Source of the DNA: Phylloscopus collybita
Taxonomy: Eukaryota > Chordata > Aves > Passeriformes > Phylloscopidae
NCBI GenBank assembly: GCA_027886175.1
Contig: JAJNNQ010000040.1
Span: 28,602,001-28,666,000 of the forward strand
Reading direction: 5' to 3'
Length of the DNA stretch: 64,000 nt
Under the pieces are notes generated by a model. The model had not been told where the DNA came from, did no database searches, and worked only from the letters and a program-made list of their open reading frames with translations. Numbering within the stretch: the first letter of the stretch is position 1; every line of letters starts with the position of its first letter. The translations under genes were made by a program, and so were the position numbers. This document shows positions 27,357 to 38,800 of the stretch, piece by piece.

Positions 27357-27390
27357 CCCGGGCCAGCTGCGCTCCGGGCTGCTCCCAGCC

Positions 27391-27453
27391 CTGCAGGGAC
27401 AGGAGAAACGCCCTTAACACACGCGCAAGCCGCTGCTCTCACAACGCCCCTAC
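27391..27453 (-). other. TBCE: probable 63-bp intron in the TBCE 5' UTR
   Basis: On the minus strand CTCAAG|GTAGGG at 27454/27453 is followed, after 63 bp, by GTCCCTGCAG|GGCTGG at 27391/27390. The start codon lies 35 nt further on, at 27356. Human TBCE likewise has a separate non-coding first exon. The intron is near the lower size limit for vertebrates. Confidence 0.6.
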
Positions 27454-27640
27454 CTTGAGCTGCGCTTTTGCCGCCCGGCTGCACGCCGGACTCCCTCCCG
27501 GCGCTGCCCCGTGCCGCTCCCACAGCCCGTGCCGCTGCCCGCTCCCGGAGCAGCTTCCTGTGGCGCTGCTCTCAGCCCCGGCCCCACACGCCCGGGGCCG
27601 CGGCCGCAGCTCACGCACCTGCGAGGGCGCTCCGCTGCCG
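27454..27640 (-). other. TBCE: probable TBCE non-coding exon 1
   Basis: GC-rich sequence upstream of the donor at 27454. The 5' limit is only a guess, placed just inside the ETS-type site (27641-27650) and the CCAAT boxes. No start codon in frame with TBCE was identified here. Confidence 0.45.
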
Positions 27641-27881
27641 CACTTCCGCCCTGCGCCGCGCGGCACCCATCGCCCCGCCCCGCCCGGGCTCTAGGAGCGC
27701 TCCGATTGGCCGCGAGCCCCGGGGCTGCCCTGCCCTGGTCCGTTATTGGCCCACCCCACCTTCTACCCTGCTCAAGTCACCGCCTTCAGGGGCAAATCGG
27801 CCCAGGGCGTAACCGCCGTGGAGCTTTCTGGGTAATGCAGTTCAGCGAGGTGGCCCTGCCCCAAGAGCTTACCGGCCCCGC

Positions 27882-27900
27882 ACTACAGCTCCCAGAATGC
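27882..27900 (+). promoter_or_regulatory. ZNF143/THAP11-type site
   Basis: ACTACAGCTCCCAGAATGC closely matches the known ACTACAAYTCCCAGCATGC motif bound by ZNF143 and THAP11 at housekeeping promoters. A weaker, inverted look-alike (TTCTGGGTAATG) lies at 27826-27837. Confidence 0.75.
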
Positions 27901-28170
27901 CGCGGGACGAGAGGCGGGCGCTCTGATTGGGGGAGCCGGGCCCGCGGGGCGGTGCCGGGCTGTCCCGCCCGGCCCCGGGAATTGCCCCTCCCTGGGAGTA
28001 GCCGCAGACGTGCGGCGGGCTGTGAGGGGAGAGGAAAGGCGGGGAAGCCCTGCCGTGTTGTAAAGCGCGGTAAGCACAGCCCTGCGGCACTGGTGAACCG
28101 ACACCGAGCAAGAGATGGTTCCGAGTCCGGAACTCAAGGCGGGGGCGCTCTCCCGGGAGCAGCGGCTGAG

Positions 28171-31100
28171 GAGAACGTGGCTGAGCAGTAGAGCATCCCC
28201 GGGTCAGGGGAACTCCCAAACAGCTGTATTCCCCTGTACGCTGCTACATTTGTTGCTGCATTTATTTCAACATTCAGTATTTGGGGAAAATATGCCCGGG
28301 ACATCCAGGGAAGACCTCTAATAATTAGCAAACACAACTTATAAAAGAAAAAATAAAAATCGAAATGTCCAGTGTGTGTAGATTAACAGCAAAAAATGAA
28401 AGACTGGACTTTGTTCTAGTACCAATTGGTGAAGAACAGAAATTGAATGAGAGCTCTTCAGTTTGACAGAGGTAGGTATGGCAAGATGTAATAATAGCTG
28501 TGGTTATAAAAATCAAAGTATCCTAATTGATGTTTTTCACATTTTTAATCTCCCATGTTTCATAGTTCAATGTCTCATAACAGCTTAATGCAAACAATAT
28601 CATTTGAATGTTGGCACCATCAAGACTGGAACAATCATGACAGTAAATAATGAAGCAGCTCTTTCAGTCCTAGAGCTCCATTACATTAAATCTGTCTGTC
28701 CTTTTGGCAGGCAGCACAGACTCATTCTTGGAGTCTGTGATACTGACTACAGAAATCAGGTGTGGGTATTTGGTAACACAAGTACATTCCAATCAAAAAA
28801 ATCTGGATAACATGTATATTCTTTAGCATGCTGACAGCAGCATGAATATGCTGATAACATCTTCAAGTAACGGGCTTTGAGGGTGTGCTTTACTGCATAA
28901 AGCAGCTGCTCCCCAAGGGGACAATCCAGCAAAGAACTCTGTACCTTTATTTAATAGTTTTCCTTTGCCATAGGTGATGTGTTATTTCAGGCCAACTAAT
29001 AAAACTGGGGAAAAAAATTAGATACCCTAGTCCCTCCAGATCTTTGGAGGTGGTGCTGTCTCATCTGGGTTCCTAAGCCCACTCATCTCCCACAGAGGGC
29101 ACTCTTGGAGCGATCTGTTCCAGTTTCAAGCTATGTAGATGAAGCTACAGGGATACTGCTTCAAGTGATAGCAGTAAGCCCTCTTGCTCTCCTTTTCTGA
29201 GTCCTCCACTGTTCCCAAGGTCAAAGCTGAGAGCATCCTCCACTTTGTGTACTGCCTGACAAGAAAGGTGCTGAAAACAAGAAAATACTTGTGATTTTTC
29301 TGACCCCAGCTGTCCTGTTTTATCCCTGGACAGGTAATCCATACATTCTACATATGCATGTTGTCAAACTTATGTATTTCATATTTCTAAAATGATAATG
29401 AGAATAGTATAACTTACTGCTTATTCTATTTCTTTGCACTTCTTGTTTCAGTGTTGTAATCAACAAGTAGCCATAACTCATGATCTGTACTTCACAAGGA
29501 ACAGGACAGTCCCACAGTCAATGAAACAACTAGAACAATTTAACATTTTCACCTCATTACCTCAAATTAGAACTTCAGCAACCTATAAGCACTTAAGTAA
29601 AAATTATTTGGCTTCTGCATTTATTGAGCATTCATGCTGGTTGGTGTAAAAGATAAAGAGATTAGGTTTATAGCACAGTTTTTTTACATTTCTGTGAATA
29701 GCAATGGCAATTCCTCTTTATGGCTTTTACTTTGACCTGTACATTCCATCCCACCCCAAAGAGAAAACAGTTAGCTACAAGGTTCTTCAGTCAAACCACA
29801 GAAAAAACCATTCGAGTTTGTTCCATGCTTCATATACTAACTCTGCAATTATAGGAAATTCTACTTTTAAAGAACTTTGAGTTTTTTTCCTTGCAAACCT
29901 TTTTTCCCCTCCAGTCTCTTTACACAGGCTTGATATCAGCCTGCTTTTAATAACTTCAGTCAGTGAAAGGTTATGCCTTCCTGAGCCAATAGAAGTTCTC
30001 TGTGGAGTAACACAGATTACAAGAGAATAGGAGAGTTTTTATGTATTTCAGAATACATAAACAAAATGCATGCATTTGCCGTTTTACAGACTTCAGTAAT
30101 TACTGAGTGATTAAGTAGCTCATGCTATAGGCCCTAGAAATAGCAACTGAACCATTATGAAGAGAGTGAAAATGACCTACTGTGCTCAAGAGATGAAGCA
30201 GCTGCATAACAGTGAGCATGTAATTCGTATACCGATGAGTAGAGCATTTTCCTGTTCAAAAGCAGAAAATTATCGACGGTTTCCCTTCCCCTCAGAGTTA
30301 GTCTTCTACACAAATTCATGTCAGGTTTTGTGGTGGTTTCCCTGGAAGTGTCACGTTAGGCTTTTTTTCTTAGGTGTATCTCCCATGGCTCTCTATGCTG
30401 TACTAAACAGGTGATCAGTAAATACCTTTTCAGTAGGTTAATTGAGAACTTACTTCTTCCATAGGGTACACAGGTGAGGAACACTGTCAGGGTTAATGTG
30501 GTTTAACCTGCATCTTTATTAGAAGTTTTGCAGATTATATGCTTGAAGTGAGTTTATGAATCATGGATTATTCCTAGCCACACCTCAACAAGGTGCCTCT
30601 GAAACAATTATAAAATAAGTGCTGCAGAAAAGGTTGAACACTGATGCTGAGCTATGATATAACTTACTCAGGAAGGATATTAATGTGAGGTAGCAGTCAA
30701 CTCAAATAGGCACATGGCAGGTTATGTTTCCCTGACTTCAAGAACAGAAAAACTGTTAAGAGAAAGAAAAATACAATAATGAAACAATGTACTCTGTTTT
30801 ATCTGTACCTTTAATCAAAATCTTTAGGTGATGTAGACAAGTTACATAAATAATTATCAGAATAAATAACTTCAACTTAAGTATCTCTCTCAGTCTATTT
30901 GGAAAGCAAGAAGGGAAGCTCAGAGAAACTAACCACACACTTTAGCTTTTCCTAACAAAGCCAAGTAAATTCTGTTAAACAAGGTAAAATTACATGAGGC
31001 AGCCTCAGGAGGCAAAAAAGTGTTTTCTTATTCTCTCAAATCCTTTCCCTGGCCTTTGTCCACCTGCCAGCTCTGACATTCATTAGGCTCTTGCTGAGTG

Positions 31101-34100
31101 GAATAATTCATTAACCTGGACAAAAATTAACTTCTCTACCTCAGGGCTAGTGAGTTAAGTTCATTCATAAAAAGACCTAACAGGCATTACCACCAAAGCA
31201 AAATGGATCTTGAAAACAAACAGGTAGGGCAAGGAAAGGAGCTCAAGCTACATGAGACAGAAATAACTTATGATCATATAAAATGTTACAGGCCTCAGCT
31301 TCCTGGAAAAAAAAAAAGTTTCAAGCATTTTGAAGTTGCAGAAAATCTTGGATTAATCTTGGATTACTTTTGTGAAGGTGAATGATGAGCCAAGATTCAA
31401 CATTTCAAAAGCAGACCGAGACTATTATGTTTGTCCAGGATCAAAACTGAGTTTGATGGTATTATGTCTGCTTGGTATTAGCAGCAGAATAGAAATATAG
31501 CTGAAAGAAGAATTACAGTGAAAGTACTGAGCAAATAATACAAAGAACATAGTAAATACCAAAACTGAAATGTAAAATGATTAAGACAGGACAAAGAAGA
31601 GCAACAGATGCCCATATGGCTCTTGCATATGAATAAAAGCCTGGCCCAATTCAGTGATAAAGGCATATTAAAGTTCAAACCAGTTTGACATGAGAAATGC
31701 AAACTCCCTCACAAACCCCACATTTTTATATCTTGCTAGCATTTTAACAATAACTGAGGAAAACAGTCATTAATATAGGAAGTTTCCATAGAACAGGCAG
31801 CCAGATTAGCAAAATTAACAAAAAAAGCAGAAACAGCCCGAGTTCAAAAGGAGACAATAAAGCTATCTCCTCAGGAAGATCTTGAAATGATGCAATTTTC
31901 ATCAGAATTGATGGGGTAAACCACAAGCCTATGAAAAAGCAAAGACAGATGTCCCATCCAACGGCTGGCTACTCTAAGACAGGTGACAACATTCCTTTAC
32001 ATCCAAGCAAGCACACAATCAGAAAACAGACTGAGGTAGTGGGGAATGCTCCAGACTGAAGAGTATATGCATTTCTCCTAATGTGAACTACAAGAACTAA
32101 CCCCCCAAGAAATGCACTGATAACCTGATCAAAGTAGAACTTGTTGGCAATGGTAGGAAGATAAGGGGAATGATTCTAGCTCAAAGGGACTGACATTAAA
32201 ACCAACATCCCCTTTGTTTCCCCAGCATCTCCACTTGCAATTCAGATTGCCATTCTACAACAGTGCATATTTTATGAAGATCAGGAAAAATCCCTAGTCT
32301 CTGTGTTGTGGAAGGAATGGCAACAGAGAGGAGCACTTACACAACTAATTCTGCAGTCACAAGAACTCCTATGCTTCTTTAAAGAAGAGTTTTACCTAAT
32401 ATTGCTTAACCTCAGGAGCCAGTACCAGTAATAACATTGGAGTATACTGATGAAAATGCACAGACTGATCTTATGGCACCAAATACAAAATCTACCTTGA
32501 CTAAGGGACATTGTTACTACTGGCATTTAATACTTAAGACGCTCTACCAGCTTAACGGATGACAGAGAAATATCCCAGCCTCTTCCAACTCCTGAATACA
32601 TCAAGAAAAGCTGTCACAATCCTGTTTATTCTAACCAAAGTGAAGAGCAACAATGCTCTACTTGTGGGCCTTTTCAGATATACCTTCAGCACATGCTTTG
32701 AATACTGGCATCAAACACCTTGAAGGCAGAAGAGTAAGAGCTGCATGCCCCTTGTGACCCGGGAAAAGAAAGCTGGATCAACTTTTCCCTTCTTACCCAT
32801 TTGTGGTTTAAATGGTCTGCAACTGGAAGACATCCATGTACCTACTCCTAACGAAGGCACATGCTACAAGATACAGAATTAGAATAAATACTGGGATGAA
32901 TTGCCGGAATGAAACAAAGGAGTGATGACATAGCAGAAATCTCAGATGGTAGAAAAGTTTTATACAAAAAGTAAGAAAAGCTACTTCATTATGGAAGTTT
33001 GATTACACAGAACTGTTTACATCCACCAACAGAACAGAAATGAAATGGCACTAAGTGCACTTTGCATTGTGTAGCAGTTACAATATCCTAACAGGCACAA
33101 GGATACATTTCACAGTAAGACTAGGAGATTCTCCTGACAACAGTAATCTTTTCAGTGCTTTCTCCTATTCAACATGGACTGCAACAGTGCTTAGAAACTC
33201 CCAAGACATGGCACAAAATAAATGTAATTTACTGTAGATAGTATTTTCACATAACACATAAAAAAATTTACAGGCTTACTAAGCACTGCAAGTTATGAAA
33301 AAGGAATTACAATTCTCTTTCATTAACATTAAAGACACCTTTCACCAACTTTAAGCTATTCAATCCTGGCAACCAGATCCATTCAGTGAAAAGCCTATTA
33401 TTCTGTGTCTAATCAGACAAAGATTTCTTCTCAGCATGCAGATAAAAGGGATAGGCTATCATCTATAACTACATAATATTTCAGACTGAAAGCAGTCATC
33501 CTCAATTTTGTCATGTTTGATCACTTTCAGAAAGATATTAAGGCTGCCCAGGGAAGACATTACAGCAACCTTCTTCAGTTAGTTTTCTCAGTGGGCTGAG
33601 ATCATAGCTCTCCCTGTTTTCCAGGTACAGTAAATGAACACCTGCATAAAACTACCCTTTAGACATCAGAAGCCAACTACCTCTGTCCCTTTCAGAATAC
33701 ACTTGAGCTAACACCACAGCTTATAGCACCAGTCCCACCTTTGATCAAAACCATTACTTTGCTACCCCAGAGCAAAGCTTAACATACCTGTGAGTACTAA
33801 GGGAACTGAACCTGATTAAAGCCAGCCCAAGCAAGGAAAAAACCAAACATCTCTGCTTACATTTTACTAACATATATATATGTTAATAAAAACATATAAC
33901 ATATATAATATGTTATATATGTTAATAATTCTATTTTGGTATGTCTATAATTTTAAAGCTCTATTTAAAGCAATTAACAAAACTGAAGTGGTATTCTAGC
34001 TTGTAAAACAAGATACTGTACTTTGTTTTAACAACAAAAAAAAATTACAGCTCTTGTCCCTTTGGGGAGATATAGAACATGCCTCCAGACAGTAATTCAG

Positions 34101-35049
34101 AACAGGAATGAAATATGAATTATGAATAAAGTCTTGGAGAAGCCCCTCAATTATAAGCAGAGATTAAAGAGACCTGCACCAATTATGGTGTCCTAAAGTT
34201 ACCTGGTATGAATACCTTCCATTTCTAATAGCAACTCATTGTGTTGCTATTTACAGGAACATATATGAGCTCTAATGCATAGATTTGAGTTTCTGGCTAC
34301 AGAATGTTTGACAGTTTCCAAATCTAAAACCAGGTGAGCAAAATTACTCACTGCAGAGCTGGAATCAGCAGCAAATTTACACTTTGCTGATATGATGAAA
34401 TCTTTTCTCTACAGTACTTCAAAATCTTTATGAAGTCACAATTTGAGACTGAACATGTCTTATTTGCATATGAAATAATATCCTTCATAATTCATATTCC
34501 CCTGAAAATATCCACAGAAGCTGGATAGGATATTCACCCTAGGACAGAGTAAACTGATCTACCTGATCTTCAGAAGTCCAACTTAGAAATATCACACAAC
34601 AATTTAATGTGCATTGTGGTTGCAAGTACTTTCCTCTGTTTTTTAACACAAATTTTGGTTTACAAGAACATTGTTTAAAATGTACAATAGAGACATGTCA
34701 ACCTGATTTAATTTAACACAATTTCAACCAGAATCCTATCATAGCCTGGTTAGGGGCACGAGAGTTTTAGGTATGAAATAATGCCTCTGATTGTGTAAAA
34801 GACTATTACATAGAGATTCAAAACTTGTTTTAGTTCTAATACATCTGCTTTAACAAAACCAACTATAAGCAGTTACAGTTAAGCGATAACAGGGTATGTA
34901 TTTCAAAACTCAATGACAAGTTATTTTTAACAGTAATTTCTGTAACATGGCTACAAGAGAAAGTTTTACATGAGACTGATTATCACACCTCTCCATCTGG
35001 TTATTTTCCCATTTTCAAGAGTTTTAATCCACAGTCAGACGTTAATTTT
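28171..35049. other. intergenic region TBCE-GGPS1, including the GGPS1 3' UTR
   Basis: No exon of a known protein was recognised. The part next to 35050 must be GGPS1 3' UTR, because the stop is at 35052-35050; I saw no clear canonical AATAAA on the minus strand near it, only ATTAAA variants (for example near 34605 and 34707). Short hydrophobic open frames at 31478-31926 on the minus strand look like chance. An AT-rich self-complementary block lies at 33868-33936. Confidence 0.6.
33868..33936. repeat. AT-rich imperfect palindrome
   Basis: Alternating AT blocks separated by AACATAT/ATATGTT units, so that most of the stretch can fold on itself. Either GGPS1 3' UTR or intergenic DNA. Confidence 0.7.
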
Positions 35050-35811
35050 TTAATTGTCAGTTTCTCTGAACATTTTGCTCAGCTGCTGAACTAGTGCTAC
35101 AAGCTCAGGGTTTCCCCCAAGGGATTCAATTTGTTTATAGGCTTCAGATTCAAGCTCTTTCAATGTATTCCGAGTGTACTCAAAGGAACCAACATTTTCA
35201 AGGTAATGTACACAGTATTTTTTTATATCTATGTTCTCCGTCCTTTGACGTAAAATGTTTTGCACCTGAGTACTTTCAGGTCTTGACCAAATTGCATGAA
35301 TGGTTGGGAATGAGAACTTGCCCTCAGTTAAGTCTTCACAAAAACTCTTGTTCTCACTATATTCTTTGGAGTGCAAATTGGCATAGTCATCTCTTATTTG
35401 GAAGAAGAGACCAAGTGTGTTAAGAAGTGGCTTTAAGTCTTTTTTATAATTTGAGAACAGCTGCATGAGGCCTACAGCTAATCCGAAGAGACCGCCTGTC
35501 TTTTGCAGAACCATCGCTTTATACTCAGCCTCTGTAGGACAGGTGTAAGTATCCCTCCAGTAAATATCCAAGCCTTGACCTTTATGGAGTTCCAGAAGTT
35601 GACGGGTAAAAACTTTAACAGCATCTGGATGATCAAGGGTTAAAACCTTCTCTAAGCCAAGAAAATAAACATAATTAGCACAGTTGATTACAGATGGAAT
35701 TCCATAGATACTGTGTGCCACTGGAAAGCCCCGTCGTAGCTTTGAGTTATCTTCAATATCATCCACAAGTAGGCTTGCATTGTGCAACATCTCTGTCACT
35801 TCAATGATAAC
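35050..35811 (-). CDS. GGPS1: GGPS1 terminal coding exon
   Basis: Codes residues 47-299 in one long frame, from VIIEVTEMLHN to MFRETDN, stop TAA at 35052-35050. It holds both Asp-rich regions and nearly all of the catalytic fold. The acceptor is TGTAATAG|GTTATC. Confidence 0.97.
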   Translation of the reverse strand, partial: VIIEVTEMLHNASLLVDDIEDNSKLRRGFPVAHSIYGIPSVINCANYVYFLGLEKVLTLDHPDAVKVFTRQLLELHKGQGLDIYWRDTYTCPTEAEYKAMVLQKTGGLFGLAVGLMQLFSNYKKDLKPLLNTLGLFFQIRDDYANLHSKEYSENKSFCEDLTEGKFSFPTIHAIWSRPESTQVQNILRQRTENIDIKKYCVHYLENVGSFEYTRNTLKELESEAYKQIESLGGNPELVALVQQLSKMFRETDN

Positions 35812-38800
35812 CTATTACAAGAAGAGAAAATTGTTAAGTCTGTCACTGTAATTTAACTGCTACTTTTGCAAGACTATATTTAAAATGGATAATATTTTAA
35901 AGAACTGTATTCTCTATCACTGAGGTTCCTCTTGAGACAACTTGCTTTTACTGTTCATACAGATTTAAGCTTCTCTTCACCATCCAGTTTGCTCTAAATC
36001 CTGGATCACATAGTCTTGTGTGTAATGTTTTCAGATTCAAAATTAACTTACTCCCTGAAGTGCTTGCACTTGCATGCCCCTCTTCACTGTTGCTACAGTT
36101 CTAAAACAAGCCATTGTCTAGGAGTCATGCAATAATTGTAATTAGAAACATGACTAGGGGAAAATAAACTTTTAAACATTTCAAAACACATTGTTTTGAA
36201 ATGTTTAGATTTACAAACCTGAAATCTCCCAAAGTCAGTTCTTGAGAGTGTCAGGTATCATGCATTATCACATTTTTCTTGTGAGGTGGAGTGTTCATCT
36301 TTCTTTTCCCACACTTTGTGTGGTTATATTCAGTACTGAGCTCTTAAAGGACAGACTACTCCCTCTGAAACATCATTTGGAAAACTCTTGGCAGAAAGAC
36401 AACAGCCACAGTTTCTTTTCAGAAGCTTCCTACACTCTGCTTGTTACTAGATAGACCAACATCACACACCACCTGAAGCGTGCAATAAACTGCTCACAAC
36501 ATCAGGCTTGTAGCTGTCTACATCTGAGTAGAATGGAACCTTAACAACACAACAAAAAATGAAGTCTTAACGCTATACACTGCTTTTGTTCCACAGCTGC
36601 CACACTAGTAACAGGTATATTCAGCAGCTGCTTAAACGGAAATAAATTTAAACACATAAAACTGCATAATGTATAAACTCACTGCAAAACACATCTGATT
36701 AAGATATGATTTTACAGCTAATGAACCAATTACACTTGTTAGCTACAAACATTGCATTAAGTCAACATTCATCAAAACAACTTAAAAAATACTAAGACCA
36801 CCATAAAATGGCAGCAAGTATCTAGTATGGTCCTATTTGGTAGGTGCTGTAGGACAAAATAAGGGCTTTGCTGTAAGCATTTTCTTGAGCACCAAGCCAC
36901 CTGGTGTTCAGCAAATATTGTCCCAGAGATTAAAACCCAAACCCCAGCAATTTAATCCCTTTCCCAAGATACAATTGCAAGAACAACCTACTTAAACACT
37001 CATGAAATCAAGGGATAAGAGTACTTACTGAAGGCAACTTTACACACCTATTTGTGTGGATACACTTTTGGCCCATTGTCTCATTCTCAGCACTATCAGG
37101 ACTGTTTCCCTGTGTTCTGTAAATTCATTGGATAAAGCTATTCTAGTATTTCTCTTGCTAACCTATTCCATATCTCTGTCAGTTTCATGACCTCTTGCAG
37201 CTTCCATACATTAAGGTTTAATGGAAAGTGTTTCCTTACTCTGTGTTTCTATCAAATCATCCTGAGAACTTAAGACAGTGTCAAAAGTTCTTCAAACCTG
37301 AAGGAAAGGAGTGAAACAGTTCAGATATCAAAAAAAGCTCATTTTAGAAGACATCAGGAAGTAGCCCAAGAAAATGAAAAGACTGGTCTCCATAATGAAA
37401 GCTGAAGACCCAGTACAGAGTGCTAGGTTTTCTTACAACCTGCATCTATCTAATCAGTATCTGCAGCACTATCAGTCCAACACACAGGCTTCTTCCGCCT
37501 TCTTATCAGCAATAGCTTTAAAATTTGCTTGACTCTCACTAGGCCTTCTCAGAAAAAAGTTCACCTGACAAACCAAGTGTTCTCTAATTCAACAAGTTGA
37601 AGTGTCTCAGTGCAGCACCAAAAGGGAGCTAGAAATTTAGTAAGTGTTGGGGAAAGAGTTCACTTGGTTAGGGCAAAAGGTGAAACAGTGGCAGTTAACA
37701 GTAAAATAAACTACCAAGGAACAGCAGCCTCAATTGTATCACCTAAATAAACTACACAAAGACAAATACTCGAAGGTAAGAAAAAAGTCCCAGAATGAGT
37801 GCCAGAATTCAGTTTTTTAATAAAAGAAATACAAATAGCTGGAAATTAATAAGGCTGTTAGACAGAGGGGCATCTTACGAAGATTATGAGAGATGTCAAA
37901 AAGATAACCAGAGGTGGTCCTCCAGACTTCAACCATCTTTAATTATTAAAATTAGTACAAAAATGCACACAAGCTGTAATAATTGTATCATGATGAAAAC
38001 TAAAAGATGACAGGGTCTTGTTTTTTCCTGCCATAACAAACAACTTAAGTAGTAAAGGCAACATTAAAGCATTGGTTTTCTTCATCAAGATAATCAAAAC
38101 AAGTGGTCAAAGTTTTCAATAGCAGTTACATGATCATCAGTTTAAAGTGACAGAGCCACTGCAGCTTTAGTTTACTATAGCACTAAGCAAAAATGGACCA
38201 CACTGTCCTGGGTGCCCAGCAAAAGGGAGGAAGCAACAGTCAGATTGCAACATAAAAAATCCTAGTTGAATAGAATGAAAGGGTTTCTTGTAATGAAAAG
38301 GGTTCAGCATGAGAAGACAGGCTCTGGGAAGCTGCAGAAACCCCATTACCAGATTTTCAAAACTCTACAGGGCTCCCAGAAGTCTAAAGTAGCAACAGAG
38401 CAAGCTCTGCTTTAAGTACAGGATTGTCCTAGATAACTTCTAGAGGCTGCCTCCAATCTGAATTCAGACCTGTGATATTAGACTAAACCCATACATACAA
38501 TATACAGGTTGCTATATTATGTTTTATTTGGATGTTTGTCTGAGCACAAAGTATAAGATGCGTCTAGCTGAAAGCCAGAATGAAATTTCCTAGAAAGTTA
38601 CACAGACAGGCTGAAAAATAGAAGAGTTCCTAGATTAGGAAATGCAGCCTCTTAAACCACTTAGCTACTTGAGAGCTATTAAGTGTCAATCTTAAGCCAC
38701 CCTAAAATTACTCCTTCACAAACCCTAAAGATACTTCTGCCAACAATTAATGAAATTAACAAAGGACCAGCTGGGTGACAAAAGCCACAACCAATTGTAT

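Larger units (their letters stand above)
27250..28170 (-). promoter_or_regulatory. TBCE: TBCE CpG-island promoter
   Basis: A strongly GC- and CpG-rich block standing out from the A/T-rich flanks. Reading away from TBCE it holds an ETS/GABP-type site (GGCGGAAGTG on minus, 27650-27641), a GC-box run (27671-27686) and three ATTGG motifs, that is CCAAT on the minus strand, at 27705-27709, 27745-27749 and 27926-27930. A ZNF143/THAP11-type site follows at 27882-27900. It has no TATA box, as expected for a housekeeping gene. Confidence 0.85.

Noticed and set aside
27511..28191. 226-codon open frame on + over the TBCE promoter
   Set aside because: Same GC effect. It covers promoter motifs, and frames of similar length exist on the opposite strand.
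31478..31926. Two hydrophobic minus-strand frames resembling membrane proteins
   Set aside because: A/T-rich DNA gives Phe/Leu/Ile-rich chance translation. There is no family resemblance and no splice sites forming a gene.
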